Source of the DNA: an uncultured Oscillospiraceae bacterium
GTDB lineage: Bacteria > Bacillota > Clostridia > Oscillospirales > Oscillospiraceae
Assembly (NCBI GenBank): GCA_944387625.1
Contig: CALXFQ010000004.1
Coordinates: 1-52,013 of the forward strand
Length of the DNA stretch: 52,013 nucleotides
Direction of reading: 5' to 3'
A program made the position numbers and the translations under genes. How positions within the stretch are numbered: position 1 is the stretch's first letter; each line of letters begins with the position of its first letter. This document shows positions 14,588-23,462 of this stretch, piece after piece. The notes under the pieces are model-generated. The model was not told where the DNA came from, ran no database searches, and worked only from the letters and a program-made list of their open reading frames with translations.

Positions 14588-15634
14588 TCAAAGCGCGTCG
14601 ATCCGCTTCAAAAGCGCCGGAAGCAGTTCCTCGTAAGGCAGTTTCTCCACCGGCTGGCCCTTCTCAAATATCAGGCCGCAGCCATCGCCGCCGGCGATGC
14701 CGATGTCCGCCTCCCGAGCCTCCCCGGGACCGTTGACCACACAGCCCATCACCGCCACGGTGATCGGCTTTTGGCAGTCTTTCAAGGCGGCGTCCACCGC
14801 GTTCACCAGGCCGATCAGGTCGATCTGGGTCCGGCCGCAGGTGGGACAGGAGATGATGTTCACGCCTTCCTTCCGAAGACCGGCTGCTTTCAGGATGTCT
14901 TTCGCGGCGTAGACCTCTTCCACCGGATCGTCGGTCAGGCTCACACGGATCGTGTCGCCGATACCATCCAGGAGCAAAGCGCCGATGCCCATGGCGGACT
15001 TGATCAGGCCCTGGCGGACAGGGCCGGTCTCGGTAACGCCGATATGGAGCGGATAGTCGCATTGACTGCGGAACAGCCGGGCGGCGGCCACCATGGTAGG
15101 CACGCTGGAGGACTTCATCGACACACAGGTGTCGTAAAAGCCGTATTTCTCCAGCAGCTCCAGGTGCTGAAAAGCGCTCTCCACCAGCGCCTGGGCTGTG
15201 GGATGCCCATATTTTTCCAGGAGCTTTTTGTCCAGACTGCCGCCGTTGACCCCGATGCGGATCGGGATCTTCCGATCCCTGCACACCTCCACCACTGCCT
15301 GGACCCGGTCCTCCCCGCCGATATTGCCGGGGTTGATCCGGATCTTGGACGCGCCGCCTTCCGCTGCGGCGATCGCCAGCTTATAGTCGAAGTGGATGTC
15401 CGCAACCAGAGGCAGGGGGCTTTCCCTGCAGATCTGGGCAAAGCCCTTCGCCGCTGCCATATCCGGCACAGCCAGTCGGACGATCTGACACCCGGCGGTG
15501 TGGAGCTGGCGGATCTGGGCCAGAGAGCCTTCCACATCCGTGGTCTTGGTATTGAGCATGGATTGGATCGCCACCGGCGCGCCGCCGCCGATCTGGATGC
15601 CGCCTACGTTGATCTTCCTTGTCAAGACGATCAC
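14588..15634 (-). CDS. ispG: 4-hydroxy-3-methylbut-2-enyl diphosphate synthase
   Basis: The 348-residue protein performs the next-to-last step of the MEP isoprenoid pathway, converting MEcPP to HMBPP with a [4Fe-4S] cluster. Family marks are GGGAPVAIQSMLNT at the start, RINPGNIGG, and the cluster cysteines SCPTCGRTQID and GCVVNGPGEA near the C-terminus. The annotated GTG (15634) overlaps the rseP stop as GTGA, but AAGGGG lies almost against it. A TTG at 15625 has better spacing (8 bases) and may be the true start, giving MTRKINVGG. It is last in the uppS-cdsA-dxr-rseP-ispG run. Confidence 0.96.
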   Translation of the reverse strand: MIVLTRKINVGGIQIGGGAPVAIQSMLNTKTTDVEGSLAQIRQLHTAGCQIVRLAVPDMAAAKGFAQICRESPLPLVADIHFDYKLAIAAAEGGASKIRINPGNIGGEDRVQAVVEVCRDRKIPIRIGVNGGSLDKKLLEKYGHPTAQALVESAFQHLELLEKYGFYDTCVSMKSSSVPTMVAAARLFRSQCDYPLHIGVTETGPVRQGLIKSAMGIGALLLDGIGDTIRVSLTDDPVEEVYAAKDILKAAGLRKEGVNIISCPTCGRTQIDLIGLVNAVDAALKDCQKPITVAVMGCVVNGPGEAREADIGIAGGDGCGLIFEKGQPVEKLPYEELLPALLKRIDAL

Positions 15635-16692
15635 CCCTTGAAAACGAAAATGATATCTTTGAACATCACGATCGCCATCAGGCCCAAAAGCAGGACCATG
15701 CCGGCGCCGTGGACGTAGCCTTCATATTTCGGATCGATCTTCTTTTTGGTGACCGCCTCCACCGTCGTAGTCAGGAGCAGGGCCACCACCCGGCCGCCGT
15801 CCAGAGCAGGGATCGGCAGAAGATTCATCACCGCCAGGTTCACCGCCAGGAAGCCGCCGAACCAGAGCATATTCAGCAGGGCATCCACCCAGGTGGGGGA
15901 CGCGGTAGCCACGTCGGACATCATATCCACGATGCCCACCGGGCCGGAAAGGTCCTTCAGCCCCGCCTTGCCGGTAAGGAGCATCTGCAGGCTCAGCCGG
16001 ACGTTGCGGAGAGAATCCAGGGTGTTGTTCCAGGCGTAGGACAGCTTATCCAGGAAGGTAGCGTCCTTTTCGGTGAAGCTGAAGCCATAACGCTCCGAGG
16101 TGGTGCCGTCCGGGTCGGTAAAGGAGTGCTTCTCCATGACAAGGTCGTCCAAAAGCACCTTCTCACCGTCCCGCAGGACCAGGATATCATGGGTATCACC
16201 GCCATTGAGGTACAATAGCGTGGAGATATTGGACTGGATGTAGATCTTCTCCCCGTCCACCTCCAGGATCTCGTCCCCCACATGGAGGCCATCCTCCCGG
16301 ACCACGGTACAGCCCTCTTCCGCATAGGAGATCACCGGCAGGACCACCTGCTCCATGGGCATGAACACGATCACAAAGATCAGCACGCCGATGATGAAAT
16401 TCATGGCGGCACCGGCCACCAGGATGATCAGCCGCTTCCACCAGGCGGCGCTTTGGAAGGACCGGGGGTCATCCGAGGCCTCATCCTCCCCTTCCATGGC
16501 GCAGTAGCCGCCCAGGGGGATACAGCGGATGGCATACAGGGTCTCCCCCACCTGCTTTTTGTAGATGGCCGGACCCATGAACATGGAAAACTCATTGACC
16601 CGGACGCCGGAGGCTTTCGCCGCCAGGAAATGCCCAAGCTCGTGTACGAAGATCAGTACGCTGAAAATCAGGATCGCAAAAAGAATAGACAT
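15631..16692 (-). CDS. rseP: RseP/RasP-type site-2 (M50) intramembrane metalloprotease
   Basis: The 353-residue protein cuts membrane-embedded substrates such as anti-sigma factors and signal peptide remnants. The zinc motif HELGH is at residues 17-21 in the first helix (SVLIFVHELGHFLAAK), and the third-ligand motif is NLLPIPALDGGRV near the C-terminus. A PDZ-like region lies between (VREDGLHVGDEILEVDGEKI). Four membrane segments are evident. The ATG at 16692 follows GAGAGGAAACCG; a start seven residues upstream lacks a site. It lies 17 bases after dxr and overlaps ispG by four bases. Confidence 0.95.
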   Translation of the reverse strand: MSILFAILIFSVLIFVHELGHFLAAKASGVRVNEFSMFMGPAIYKKQVGETLYAIRCIPLGGYCAMEGEDEASDDPRSFQSAAWWKRLIILVAGAAMNFIIGVLIFVIVFMPMEQVVLPVISYAEEGCTVVREDGLHVGDEILEVDGEKIYIQSNISTLLYLNGGDTHDILVLRDGEKVLLDDLVMEKHSFTDPDGTTSERYGFSFTEKDATFLDKLSYAWNNTLDSLRNVRLSLQMLLTGKAGLKDLSGPVGIVDMMSDVATASPTWVDALLNMLWFGGFLAVNLAVMNLLPIPALDGGRVVALLLTTTVEAVTKKKIDPKYEGYVHGAGMVLLLGLMAIVMFKDIIFVFKG

Positions 16693-16709
16693 CGGTTTCC
16701 TCTCAAATC

Positions 16710-17855
16710 TCAAGCATGGTCCCGAACATAGGCCCGGGCCAGGCGGTCCGCCTCCAGGATCTGCTCCAGGGTGGGCGCCGCCACATAAGGTATCTGGTCC
16801 ACCGCCTGGCAGACCAGGGCATAGATCTCATAAAAGCCGATCTTGTCCGCCAGGAACAGGGCCACCGCCTCCTCATTGGCGCCGTTCATCACGGCGCAGG
16901 CGGTGCCGCCCAGCTTGGCGCACCGGCGTGCCAGGGCCAGGCAGGGGAAATCCTCCATATCCGGCTCGGCGAAGGTCAACGGTCCGCACTTGCACAGGTC
17001 CAGCCCCTCCACCGGGCAAGCCGTCCGCTGAGGGTAGGTCAGGGCAAGCTGGATCGGCAGGCGCATATCCGGCACGCCCAGCTGGGCCATCACCGCCCCG
17101 TCCACCAGCTCCACCATGCTGTGGACGATGCTCTGGCGGTGGATCGCCACATCCACCTGCTCCACCGGCAGGCGATAGAGCCGCATGGCCTCGATCACCT
17201 CCAGGCCCTTGTTCATCAAGGTGGCGCAGTCGATGGTTATTTTCGCGCCCATCTTCCAGTTGGGATGCTTTAGGGCGTCTGCTTTCGTCACATTGGTAAG
17301 CTGTTCCCGGCTCATGCCGTAGAAAGGACCGCCGGAGCAGGTAAGGATCAGGCGCTTGACTTCCCCAGGGTCCTTCACCCCCATCAGGCACTGGAAGATG
17401 GCGGAATGTTCCGAGTCCACCGGGATGATCTGCGCCCCATACTTCTCCGCCTCGGCCATGACCAGCTCTCCGGCGCAGACCAGGGTCTCCTTGTTGGCAA
17501 GACCGATCCGCTTGCCTGCCTGGATGGCGGCCAGGGTGGGTCTCAGGCCCACCATGCCTACCACGGCAGTGATCACGCATTGGGCCTCTTCCATGGCCGC
17601 GGCCTGGATCAGCCCCTCTTCTCCCCACATGACACAGATGGACAGGTCTGAGATCTGCCGGGCCAGGGCGTCGGACGCCTCTTCGGTAGCCATCACCGCC
17701 AGCCGGGGGCGGAACTGACGGCACTGCTGGGCCATCAGCTCCACGTTGGTGCCGGCAGTAAGGGCCACCACCCGCACATCCATGCGGCTGATGATATCCA
17801 GGGCCTGCCGGCCGATCGAGCCGGTAGACCCTAAAATGCTGACGGACTGGACCAT
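16710..17855 (-). CDS. dxr: 1-deoxy-D-xylulose 5-phosphate reductoisomerase
   Basis: The 381-residue enzyme makes 2-C-methyl-D-erythritol 4-phosphate, the committed MEP-pathway step, with NADPH and a divalent metal. The nucleotide-binding GSTGSIG follows the start directly (MVQSVSILGSTGSIGRQAL). The substrate/metal segment is VDSEHSAIFQCL, and the C-terminal helical domain follows. I chose ATG 17855 over GTG 17861, which abuts the AAGGAGG site; spacing to the ATG is 8 bases. The ribosome binding site overlaps the cdsA stop, so translation is coupled. Confidence 0.97.
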   Translation of the reverse strand: MVQSVSILGSTGSIGRQALDIISRMDVRVVALTAGTNVELMAQQCRQFRPRLAVMATEEASDALARQISDLSICVMWGEEGLIQAAAMEEAQCVITAVVGMVGLRPTLAAIQAGKRIGLANKETLVCAGELVMAEAEKYGAQIIPVDSEHSAIFQCLMGVKDPGEVKRLILTCSGGPFYGMSREQLTNVTKADALKHPNWKMGAKITIDCATLMNKGLEVIEAMRLYRLPVEQVDVAIHRQSIVHSMVELVDGAVMAQLGVPDMRLPIQLALTYPQRTACPVEGLDLCKCGPLTFAEPDMEDFPCLALARRCAKLGGTACAVMNGANEEAVALFLADKIGFYEIYALVCQAVDQIPYVAAPTLEQILEADRLARAYVRDHA

Positions 17856-17868
17856 ATCCACGTCCTCC

Positions 17869-18690
17869 TTACTCGATGATAGGCAGGAGCTTTAAAAGCA
17901 CCTCGATCAGCGGAGCCGCGACGATCACCGAATCGAATCGGTCCAGCACGCCGCCGTGACCGGGGAAGATGCTGCCGTAGTCCTTGATCTTGGCCTGACG
18001 CTTGATCACGGAGAAGCTCAGATCTCCAAACACCCCGCAGGCAGCGCCCAGCAGGCCGTAGATCAGCACATAGGCATAGTTTACCGTATAGTCGTAATGG
18101 TGCTCCAGCACCAGTCCATAGACCACCATGGCAAGCACCGCGGTGGTCAGACCGCCGATCAGGCCCTCCACCGTCTTTTTCGGGCTGATGTTGGGGCAGA
18201 GCTTATGCTTGCCCATGGTCACTCCTACCAGATACGCGCCGGTATCGGACATGAACGCCACCACGAAGGGGATCAAGATCACGTACCGTCCCTCCTCCAG
18301 GCATAGGATACGCACCAGAGAAGAGAACATATACGGCACTACGATCCCGGCAAAAGTACACATGGCCACACGGGAGAACGGCACTTTCAGGCCGGAGGTC
18401 ATGAGCCGGGAGAACATCAGGATGTAAAACACCAGCAGCGCCAGTACCGCCATCTCCTGAGGACAGCCATGATAGCACCAAATGGGCAGCAGGAACGCCA
18501 TGAGCACGGAGCACAGCAGCAGACGGATATCCTGGACCAGCTTGGTGCCGTACAGCAGTTCATAGGCCGCCAGGGCGGTAAAAAGCCCTACAACCACCGC
18601 GGCCACGCCCTTCGGGGCGAACAGCGTCACCACGATCAAAACAGGTACCAAAGCCAGGGCTACGATCGTTCTTTTTAACATAGGAGTCAT
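17869..18690 (-). CDS. cdsA: Phosphatidate cytidylyltransferase
   Basis: The 273-residue membrane protein makes CDP-diacylglycerol from phosphatidate and CTP, the branch point of phospholipid synthesis. About eight hydrophobic helices are visible. The family motif NISPKKTVEGLIGG and the C-terminal signature FGDLSFSVIKRQAKIKDYG...GHGGVLDRFDS are intact. The ATG at 18690 overlaps the uppS stop as ATGA. GGAGGG lies only a few bases before it, so the second ATG (18681) is an alternative start. Confidence 0.96.
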   Translation of the reverse strand: MTPMLKRTIVALALVPVLIVVTLFAPKGVAAVVVGLFTALAAYELLYGTKLVQDIRLLLCSVLMAFLLPIWCYHGCPQEMAVLALLVFYILMFSRLMTSGLKVPFSRVAMCTFAGIVVPYMFSSLVRILCLEEGRYVILIPFVVAFMSDTGAYLVGVTMGKHKLCPNISPKKTVEGLIGGLTTAVLAMVVYGLVLEHHYDYTVNYAYVLIYGLLGAACGVFGDLSFSVIKRQAKIKDYGSIFPGHGGVLDRFDSVIVAAPLIEVLLKLLPIIE

Positions 18691-19409
18691 GTCCCTCCAA
18701 ACCGGCGGTCCCGCCTGTGATATTCCTCTATTGCCGCATCCAGATGCTTCGGCTCAAAATCCGGCCACAAAACATCCATGAACACGAACTCTGAATAGGC
18801 GCTCTGCCAGGGGAGAAAATTGCTCAGCCGCTGTTCTCCCGAAGGCCGGATCACCAGCTCCGGGTCCGGGACTCCGGCAGAATCCAGATAGCTTTCAAAA
18901 TCGCCTTCCGTCAGGCTCTCCGGCGTCCGCTTCCCGGCGGCAACATCCGCGGCAAAGGCCCGGGCGGCCCGGACGATCTCATCCCGCCCGCCATAGTTCA
19001 GGCAGAAATTCACCTGGACATCGTGGAACACAGAAGAGCGGGCCCGGGCCTCTTCGCAAAGCCGCCGAAGTTTGGGGCTGAGCCTGCTCAGATCCCCAAA
19101 AAAGCGGAAGCTCACGCCGTTTTTATCCATGTCCCGAAGACCTTCCCGCAAATACCGCTCCAGCAGCAGCATCAAGCCGCTGATCTCCTCTTGAGAGCGC
19201 TTCCAATTCTCCGTGGAAAACGCGTAGACTGTCAGATACTTCACACCGATCTGACGGCAGTAGTCGGCGATGCGCCGGAAGGTCTCCCCACCGGCTTTGT
19301 GTCCTGCTGTTCGGGGCAGGCCCCGCTCCCTGGCCCAGCGGCCGTTGCCATCCATGATGATGGCGATATGCCTTGGCACAGGAAGTGTCTGCTGATCGGA
19401 TCGTGCCAT
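18687..19409 (-). CDS. uppS: Isoprenyl transferase (undecaprenyl diphosphate synthase)
   Basis: The 240-residue cis-prenyltransferase builds the C55 lipid carrier for peptidoglycan and teichoic acid precursors. The catalytic Asp20 lies in IAIIMDGNGRWA; RTAGHKAGGETFR, YAFSTENWKRS and the C-terminal RPSGEQRLSNFLPWQSAYSE segment are all family marks. The ATG at 19409 sits 8 bases after AAGGA; longer frames to 19418 or 19463 place the site wrongly. It starts the uppS-cdsA-dxr-rseP-ispG run and uses products of the MEP genes in the same block. Confidence 0.96.
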   Translation of the reverse strand: MARSDQQTLPVPRHIAIIMDGNGRWARERGLPRTAGHKAGGETFRRIADYCRQIGVKYLTVYAFSTENWKRSQEEISGLMLLLERYLREGLRDMDKNGVSFRFFGDLSRLSPKLRRLCEEARARSSVFHDVQVNFCLNYGGRDEIVRAARAFAADVAAGKRTPESLTEGDFESYLDSAGVPDPELVIRPSGEQRLSNFLPWQSAYSEFVFMDVLWPDFEPKHLDAAIEEYHRRDRRFGGT

Positions 19410-19437
19410 CGTCCGCATCCTTTCATAATAAGATACG

Positions 19438-19468
19438 GACCATTGGAGGCATTTTGCCTCCAATGGTC
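19438..19468 (-). terminator. hairpin between frr and uppS
   Basis: A perfect 14-bp stem with a three-base loop lies 11 bases after the frr stop. The minus-strand tail CGTATCTTATT is only partly U-rich, so it may be a leaky terminator or a processing site that separates pyrH-frr from uppS and the genes after it. Confidence 0.6.
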
Positions 19469-19479
19469 ATGTATATGGC

Positions 19480-20034
19480 TCAGATCGCCATCAGTTCCTT
19501 TTCCTTGGCGGCCAGGGCTTCGTCCACCTTCTTGATATACTTGTCCAGCATATCCTGCAGGTCCTTCTCCGCCTTCTTCTGGTCATCCTCGGTGATCTCG
19601 GAATTTTTCTTCAGCTTCTTCACATAGTCCATGCCGTCCCGGCGGATGTTCCGCATGGCCACCTTGGCCTCCTCGGCATACTTCTTGACCTGCTTGGTCA
19701 GCTCCTTACGGCGCTCCTCGGTGAGCTGGGGGAACACCAGACGGATCACCCGGCCGTCGTTCTGGGGATTGATGCCCAGCTCGGAGCACTGGATCGCCTT
19801 CTGGATATCCTTCAGGAGCTTGGTGTCCCAGGGAGAGATCACCAGGGTCCGGGCGTCCGGGGAAGAGATCGTGGCAACGCCGTTGAGCGGGGTCTCGCTG
19901 CCGTAGTATTCCACGGTGATCCGGTCCAGGACCTTGGCATTGGCACGACCGGCCCGCACCGCGCCGAATTCCTCGGCCAGGTGGTCCAGGGTCTTATCCA
20001 TTTTTCTCGCGTACTCTTTGAAATCTACGTTCAT
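19480..20034 (-). CDS. frr: Ribosome recycling factor
   Basis: The 184-residue protein splits post-termination ribosomes together with EF-G. The sequence is typical over its full length: KMDKTLDHLAEEFGAVRAGRA at the N-terminus, a beta domain with SPDARTLVISPWD, and the long helices PQLTEERRKELTKQVKKYAEEAKVAMRNIRRDG. The ATG follows GGAGGAACTGTAAG, a site that overlaps the end of pyrH, so the two are translationally linked. Confidence 0.97.
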   Translation of the reverse strand: MNVDFKEYARKMDKTLDHLAEEFGAVRAGRANAKVLDRITVEYYGSETPLNGVATISSPDARTLVISPWDTKLLKDIQKAIQCSELGINPQNDGRVIRLVFPQLTEERRKELTKQVKKYAEEAKVAMRNIRRDGMDYVKKLKKNSEITEDDQKKAEKDLQDMLDKYIKKVDEALAAKEKELMAI

Positions 20035-20035
20035 C

Positions 20036-20758
20036 TTACAGTTCCTCCTTCACAGTGGTGCCGATCTTTTCGCCGCGTACCACGCGGATGATGTTCTTGG
20101 GGTCAGCCAGCGCAAAGCAGACCATGGTCATGTGATTGTCCATAGCCAGGGTCATGGCAGTGGAGTCGGTGGCCTTCAAATGCCGTTCCAGGACCTGATC
20201 GTAGGTCAGCTCGTCGTACTTCACAGCGGTGGGGTCCACATGGGGGTCGGCGGAATAGATGCCGTCCACATTCTTGGCCATGAGGATCGCGTCCGCCTCG
20301 ATCTCCACGCCCCGAAGCACCGCGCCGGTGTCCGTGGAGAAATAGGGATTGCCGGTCCCGGCGGCAAAAAGGACCACCTTGCCCTCGTTGAGATACCGGT
20401 CGGCGGTGTCCCGGGTAAAATACTCGGCAAACTTGTTCATCTCCACAGCGCTGAGCACCCGGGCATCCAGGCCATGCTGGCCCAGCACATCCCCCAGGGC
20501 GATACAGTTCATCACCGTGCCAAGCATACCCATGGCATCGGCGTGGGAGCGCTGGAGCTTCCCTGCCCCATTCTTCACCCCACGCCAGAAGTTGCCGGCG
20601 CCGATCACCACGCCTACCTGAACGCCCATGTCCACACACTCCCGGATGACCTGACTTACGGAATGCATCATCCCAAAGTCCAGTCCATGACCTTCCTGGC
20701 CGGCCAGGGCTTCGCCGCTGATCTTCAGCAAGATGCGCTTATATTTTACTTCGCCCAA
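20036..20758 (-). CDS. pyrH: Uridylate (UMP) kinase
   Basis: The 240-residue bacterial UMP kinase phosphorylates UMP to UDP and belongs to the amino acid kinase family. Visible motifs are KRILLKISGEALAG at the start, VVIGAGNFWRG, the TGNPYFSTDTGAVLRG segment, and AKNVDGIYSADP. The start codon is TTG (20758-20756), set by GAAGGAGAGGAT about 9 bases before it. It leads the pyrH-frr pair and has its own strong promoter; rpsB and tsf, usual upstream neighbours, are not here. Confidence 0.96.
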   Translation of the reverse strand: MGEVKYKRILLKISGEALAGQEGHGLDFGMMHSVSQVIRECVDMGVQVGVVIGAGNFWRGVKNGAGKLQRSHADAMGMLGTVMNCIALGDVLGQHGLDARVLSAVEMNKFAEYFTRDTADRYLNEGKVVLFAAGTGNPYFSTDTGAVLRGVEIEADAILMAKNVDGIYSADPHVDPTAVKYDELTYDQVLERHLKATDSTAMTLAMDNHMTMVCFALADPKNIIRVVRGEKIGTTVKEEL

Positions 20759-20789
20759 AGTTATCCTCTCCTTCTATCGTATCCCCTGT

Positions 20790-20818
20790 ATTTTAATATA
20801 AGACCGGCAAATTGACAA
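20790..20818 (-). promoter_or_regulatory. sigma-A promoter of pyrH-frr
   Basis: Minus strand: TTGTCA (20818-20813), 17 bases, TAAAAT (20795-20790). It is back to back with the glnS promoter. Confidence 0.8.
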
Positions 20819-20933
20819 CCACAATTTCTCAAAAACCTCAAAATGTTTTTACAATATTCACATCCGGCCTTGCAGACCAGGGCCGATGATGGTATACTTG
20901 GATACAGTTCCTGGGAAAAGACCCGGAAAACGG

Positions 20934-20962
20934 TTGATAATCCCGGGGCGATGGTGTATAAT
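20934..20962 (+). promoter_or_regulatory. sigma-A promoter of glnS
   Basis: TTGATA (20934-20939), 17 bases, TATAAT (20957-20962). The leader is only about 35 bases, too short for a T-box. Confidence 0.85.
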
Positions 20963-21002
20963 ACAGAAATCGAAAATCCATCCACAGAGAGGATCTGAGC
21001 AT

Positions 21003-22697
21003 ATGGCACAGAGCACGGAGAACAAAAACGAGAGCAAGAATTTCATCCACGCCTTCATCGAGGAGGACATCGCCGAGGGCGGCCGGTTCGCCGGTCAGAC
21101 CGTCCACACCCGGTTCCCGCCGGAGCCAAACGGCTATCTGCACATCGGTCACTGCAAGGCCCTGATCATCGACTTCGGCACCGCCGAGAAGTTCGGGGGC
21201 CTGTGCAACCTGCGTATGGACGACACCAACCCCACCAAGGAGGATGTGGAGTTCGTGGAGGCCATCAAAAAGGACATCCACTGGCTGGGCTTTGACTGGG
21301 GCGATCGGTTCTACTATGGCTCGGACTATTTTGAAAAGGACTATGACTACGCCGTGGAGCTGATCCGCAAAGGTCTGGCGTATGTCTGCGAGCTGACCCC
21401 TGAGCAGTTCAAGGAGTACCGGGGCGATCTGAACACCCCCGCCATCTCCCCCTACCGGGACCGGCCGATCCAGGAGAGCCTGGACCTGTTTGCCCGGATG
21501 CGGGCCGGGGAGTTCGAGGACAACCGCTACACCCTCCGGGCCAAGATCGATCTGGCCTCCGGCAACTTCAATATGCGTGACCCGGTGATCTACCGGATCC
21601 GGCATATGCACCACCATCGTCAGGGGGACAAGTGGTGCATCTATCCCATGTACGACTTTGCCCACCCGATCCAGGACGCCCTGGAAGGGATCACCCATAG
21701 CCTGTGCTCTCTGGAGTTCGAGAACCACCGGCCTCTGTACAACTGGGTGGTGGAGAACGTGTCCGTCCCCCACCGGCCCCGGCAGATCGAGTTTGCCCGG
21801 CTGGGCATCGACCACACGGTGCTCTCCAAGCGCAAGCTCCGAGCTTTGGTGGAGAACGGCTATGTTTCCGGCTGGGACGATCCCAGGATGCCCACCCTCT
21901 GCGGTCTGCGCCGCCGGGGCTACACCCCTGCCTCCATCCGCAACTTCTGTGACCGGGTGGGCGTGGCCAAAAGCCCCAACACCATCGAGTACGCCTTCCT
22001 GGAGCACTGCCTCCGGGAGGACCTGAACGAGACCGCCAGCCGGGTCATGGCGGTGCTGAGGCCGGTGAAGCTGACCATCACCAACTATCCCCAGGGGCAG
22101 TCCGAGACCTTCCTGGTGGAGAACAACCCCAACGATCCTGCCGCCGGTGAACGGGAAGTCACCTTCTCCCGGGATCTGTGGATCGAGGCCGACGATTTCC
22201 TGGCCGAGCCGGTCCCCAAGTATAAGCGGCTGTACCCCAACGGGCCGGAGTGCCGGCTCAAGGGCGCCTATCTGATCCGGTGCACCGGCTGTGTCACCGA
22301 CGAAAATGGGGATGTGGTGGAGGTGCTTGCCACCTACGATCCTGACTCCCGGGGCGGCGATCCTGCCGACGGCCGGAAGGTCAAGGGCGCCACGATCCAC
22401 TGGGTGGATGCCAACAACTGTGTGGAGGCGGAGGTCCGGCAGTATGACGACCTGTTCGCCGATCCCGATCCCGACGCCGCCGGGAAGGATTTCCTGGCCT
22501 GCCTGAACCCCAACTCCCTGGAGGTCCTCACCGGCTGTAAGCTGGAAAAGAGCTTGGAAAGCGCCAAGGCTCCTGCTTCCTTCCAGTTCATGCGCCTGGG
22601 CTACTTCTGCCCGGACAGCAAGGACTCCACGCCGGAGCATCTGGTGTTCAACCGGTCCGTCAGCCTGAAAGACTCTTTCAAGCCTGCCGGCAAATAA
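21003..22697 (+). CDS. glnS: Glutaminyl-tRNA synthetase
   Basis: The 564-residue class I synthetase charges tRNA-Gln directly. The HIGH motif is HIGH at residues 47-50 (PPEPNGYLHIGH), and the KMSKS-type loop is VLSKR near 273-277. The N-terminal TVHTRFPPEPNG and AVLRPVKLTITNYPQGQSE, which opens the anticodon-binding domains, are typical of bacterial GlnRS; there is no appended YqeY domain. The ATG at 21003 follows GAGAGGA at 9 bases; a frame open to 20886 covers the promoter and was rejected. It is monocistronic, ending at a shared terminator with rex. Confidence 0.96.
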   Translation: MAQSTENKNESKNFIHAFIEEDIAEGGRFAGQTVHTRFPPEPNGYLHIGHCKALIIDFGTAEKFGGLCNLRMDDTNPTKEDVEFVEAIKKDIHWLGFDWGDRFYYGSDYFEKDYDYAVELIRKGLAYVCELTPEQFKEYRGDLNTPAISPYRDRPIQESLDLFARMRAGEFEDNRYTLRAKIDLASGNFNMRDPVIYRIRHMHHHRQGDKWCIYPMYDFAHPIQDALEGITHSLCSLEFENHRPLYNWVVENVSVPHRPRQIEFARLGIDHTVLSKRKLRALVENGYVSGWDDPRMPTLCGLRRRGYTPASIRNFCDRVGVAKSPNTIEYAFLEHCLREDLNETASRVMAVLRPVKLTITNYPQGQSETFLVENNPNDPAAGEREVTFSRDLWIEADDFLAEPVPKYKRLYPNGPECRLKGAYLIRCTGCVTDENGDVVEVLATYDPDSRGGDPADGRKVKGATIHWVDANNCVEAEVRQYDDLFADPDPDAAGKDFLACLNPNSLEVLTGCKLEKSLESAKAPASFQFMRLGYFCPDSKDSTPEHLVFNRSVSLKDSFKPAGK

Positions 22698-22730
22698 TGG
22701 CCCAGCGCACGACCGCAGATCATAAAAAAC

Positions 22731-22763
22731 ACCGGGCGTACCGATCTTTTCGGTACGCCCGGT
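22731..22763. terminator. bidirectional terminator between glnS and rex
   Basis: A perfect 14-bp stem with a five-base loop. The minus strand continues GTTTTTTATG and the plus strand CCTTTATCCC plus a T-run, so it serves both convergent genes. Confidence 0.9.
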
Positions 22764-22766
22764 CCT

Positions 22767-23408
22767 TTATCCCTTTTTTTCCTTGATCTTGGCTTGCAGA
22801 TGCATGGACAGCACCGCCAGGGAGGTCGCCATGTTCTCGTTCTGGACCAGGATCTTCTCCGGCACGTCCAAATGGGTGGGGGCAAAGTTCCAGATCGCCT
22901 CGATGCCGCACTGGATCAGCCGGTCGCACACCGACTGAGCCACCTCCGCCGGAACGGTGATGATGGCCATGAGCACGTTGTTCTTCCGGCAGAAGCTCTC
23001 CAGCTTCTCCATGGGATAGACCCGCTTCCCCTCTTCCGTCTGCTCCATGGCCGGGGCCGCATCGAAGGCCGCCAGGATGTTCAGGCCGTAGTCGTCGAAG
23101 CCCTTATAGCCCATAAGGGCCTGGCCCAGCTTGCCCGCCCCCACCAGCACCGCGTCGGTGGTGTTGTCGTAGCCTAAAAACTGGCTGATATCCTCGATCA
23201 GCAGTTCCCGGGGATAGCCGACCTTGGGACGGCCCCCGTCGCAGACCATCGCCAGGTCCTTCCGCACCTGGACCTCCCCCATTCCCAGGGCGTTTGCCAG
23301 GGCGGTGGCGGAAATGTAGGGGGAGGCGTCCTCCGGCAGGCTCTTCAAATAGGCCAGGTATCCCGGCAGACGCTTGAGTACGGATTTTGAGATCTCTTTA
23401 TGTTCCAT
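22767..23408 (-). CDS. rex: Redox-sensing transcriptional repressor Rex
   Basis: The 213-residue protein represses fermentation and NADH-consuming genes and is released from DNA by NADH. The N-terminal winged-helix holds LKRLPGYLAYLKSL and ALGMGEVQVRKDLAMVCDGGRPKVGYP, both diagnostic. The Rossmann domain starts VLVGAGKLGQALMGY. The C-terminal swapped helix ends with NMATSLAVLSMHLQ. The ATG at 23408 follows GGGAG at 8 bases. It follows sigE on the same strand but has its own perfect-hexamer promoter, whose -35 overlaps the sigE stop. Confidence 0.96.
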   Translation of the reverse strand: MEHKEISKSVLKRLPGYLAYLKSLPEDASPYISATALANALGMGEVQVRKDLAMVCDGGRPKVGYPRELLIEDISQFLGYDNTTDAVLVGAGKLGQALMGYKGFDDYGLNILAAFDAAPAMEQTEEGKRVYPMEKLESFCRKNNVLMAIITVPAEVAQSVCDRLIQCGIEAIWNFAPTHLDVPEKILVQNENMATSLAVLSMHLQAKIKEKKG

Positions 23409-23438
23409 ATGTCCAGCTCCCATTTCAATCGATGCATT

Positions 23439-23452
23439 TTATATCGATATAA
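23439..23452. promoter_or_regulatory. palindrome just downstream of the rex transcription start
   Basis: A perfect 14-base palindrome, TTATATCGATATAA, centred about 11 bases after the predicted start. It could be an operator. It does not match the known Rex consensus (TTGTTAA-N4-TTAACAA) well, so autoregulation by Rex is not shown. Confidence 0.35.
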
Positions 23453-23462
23453 GTTCGTACCG

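Noticed and set aside
20959..21002. T-box or other riboswitch before glnS
   Set aside because: The leader from the mapped-looking promoter is about 35 bases and lacks any T-box motif.
20838..22640. 600-residue minus-strand open frame opposite glnS
   Set aside because: Antisense shadow of a well-supported GlnRS; no start signals.
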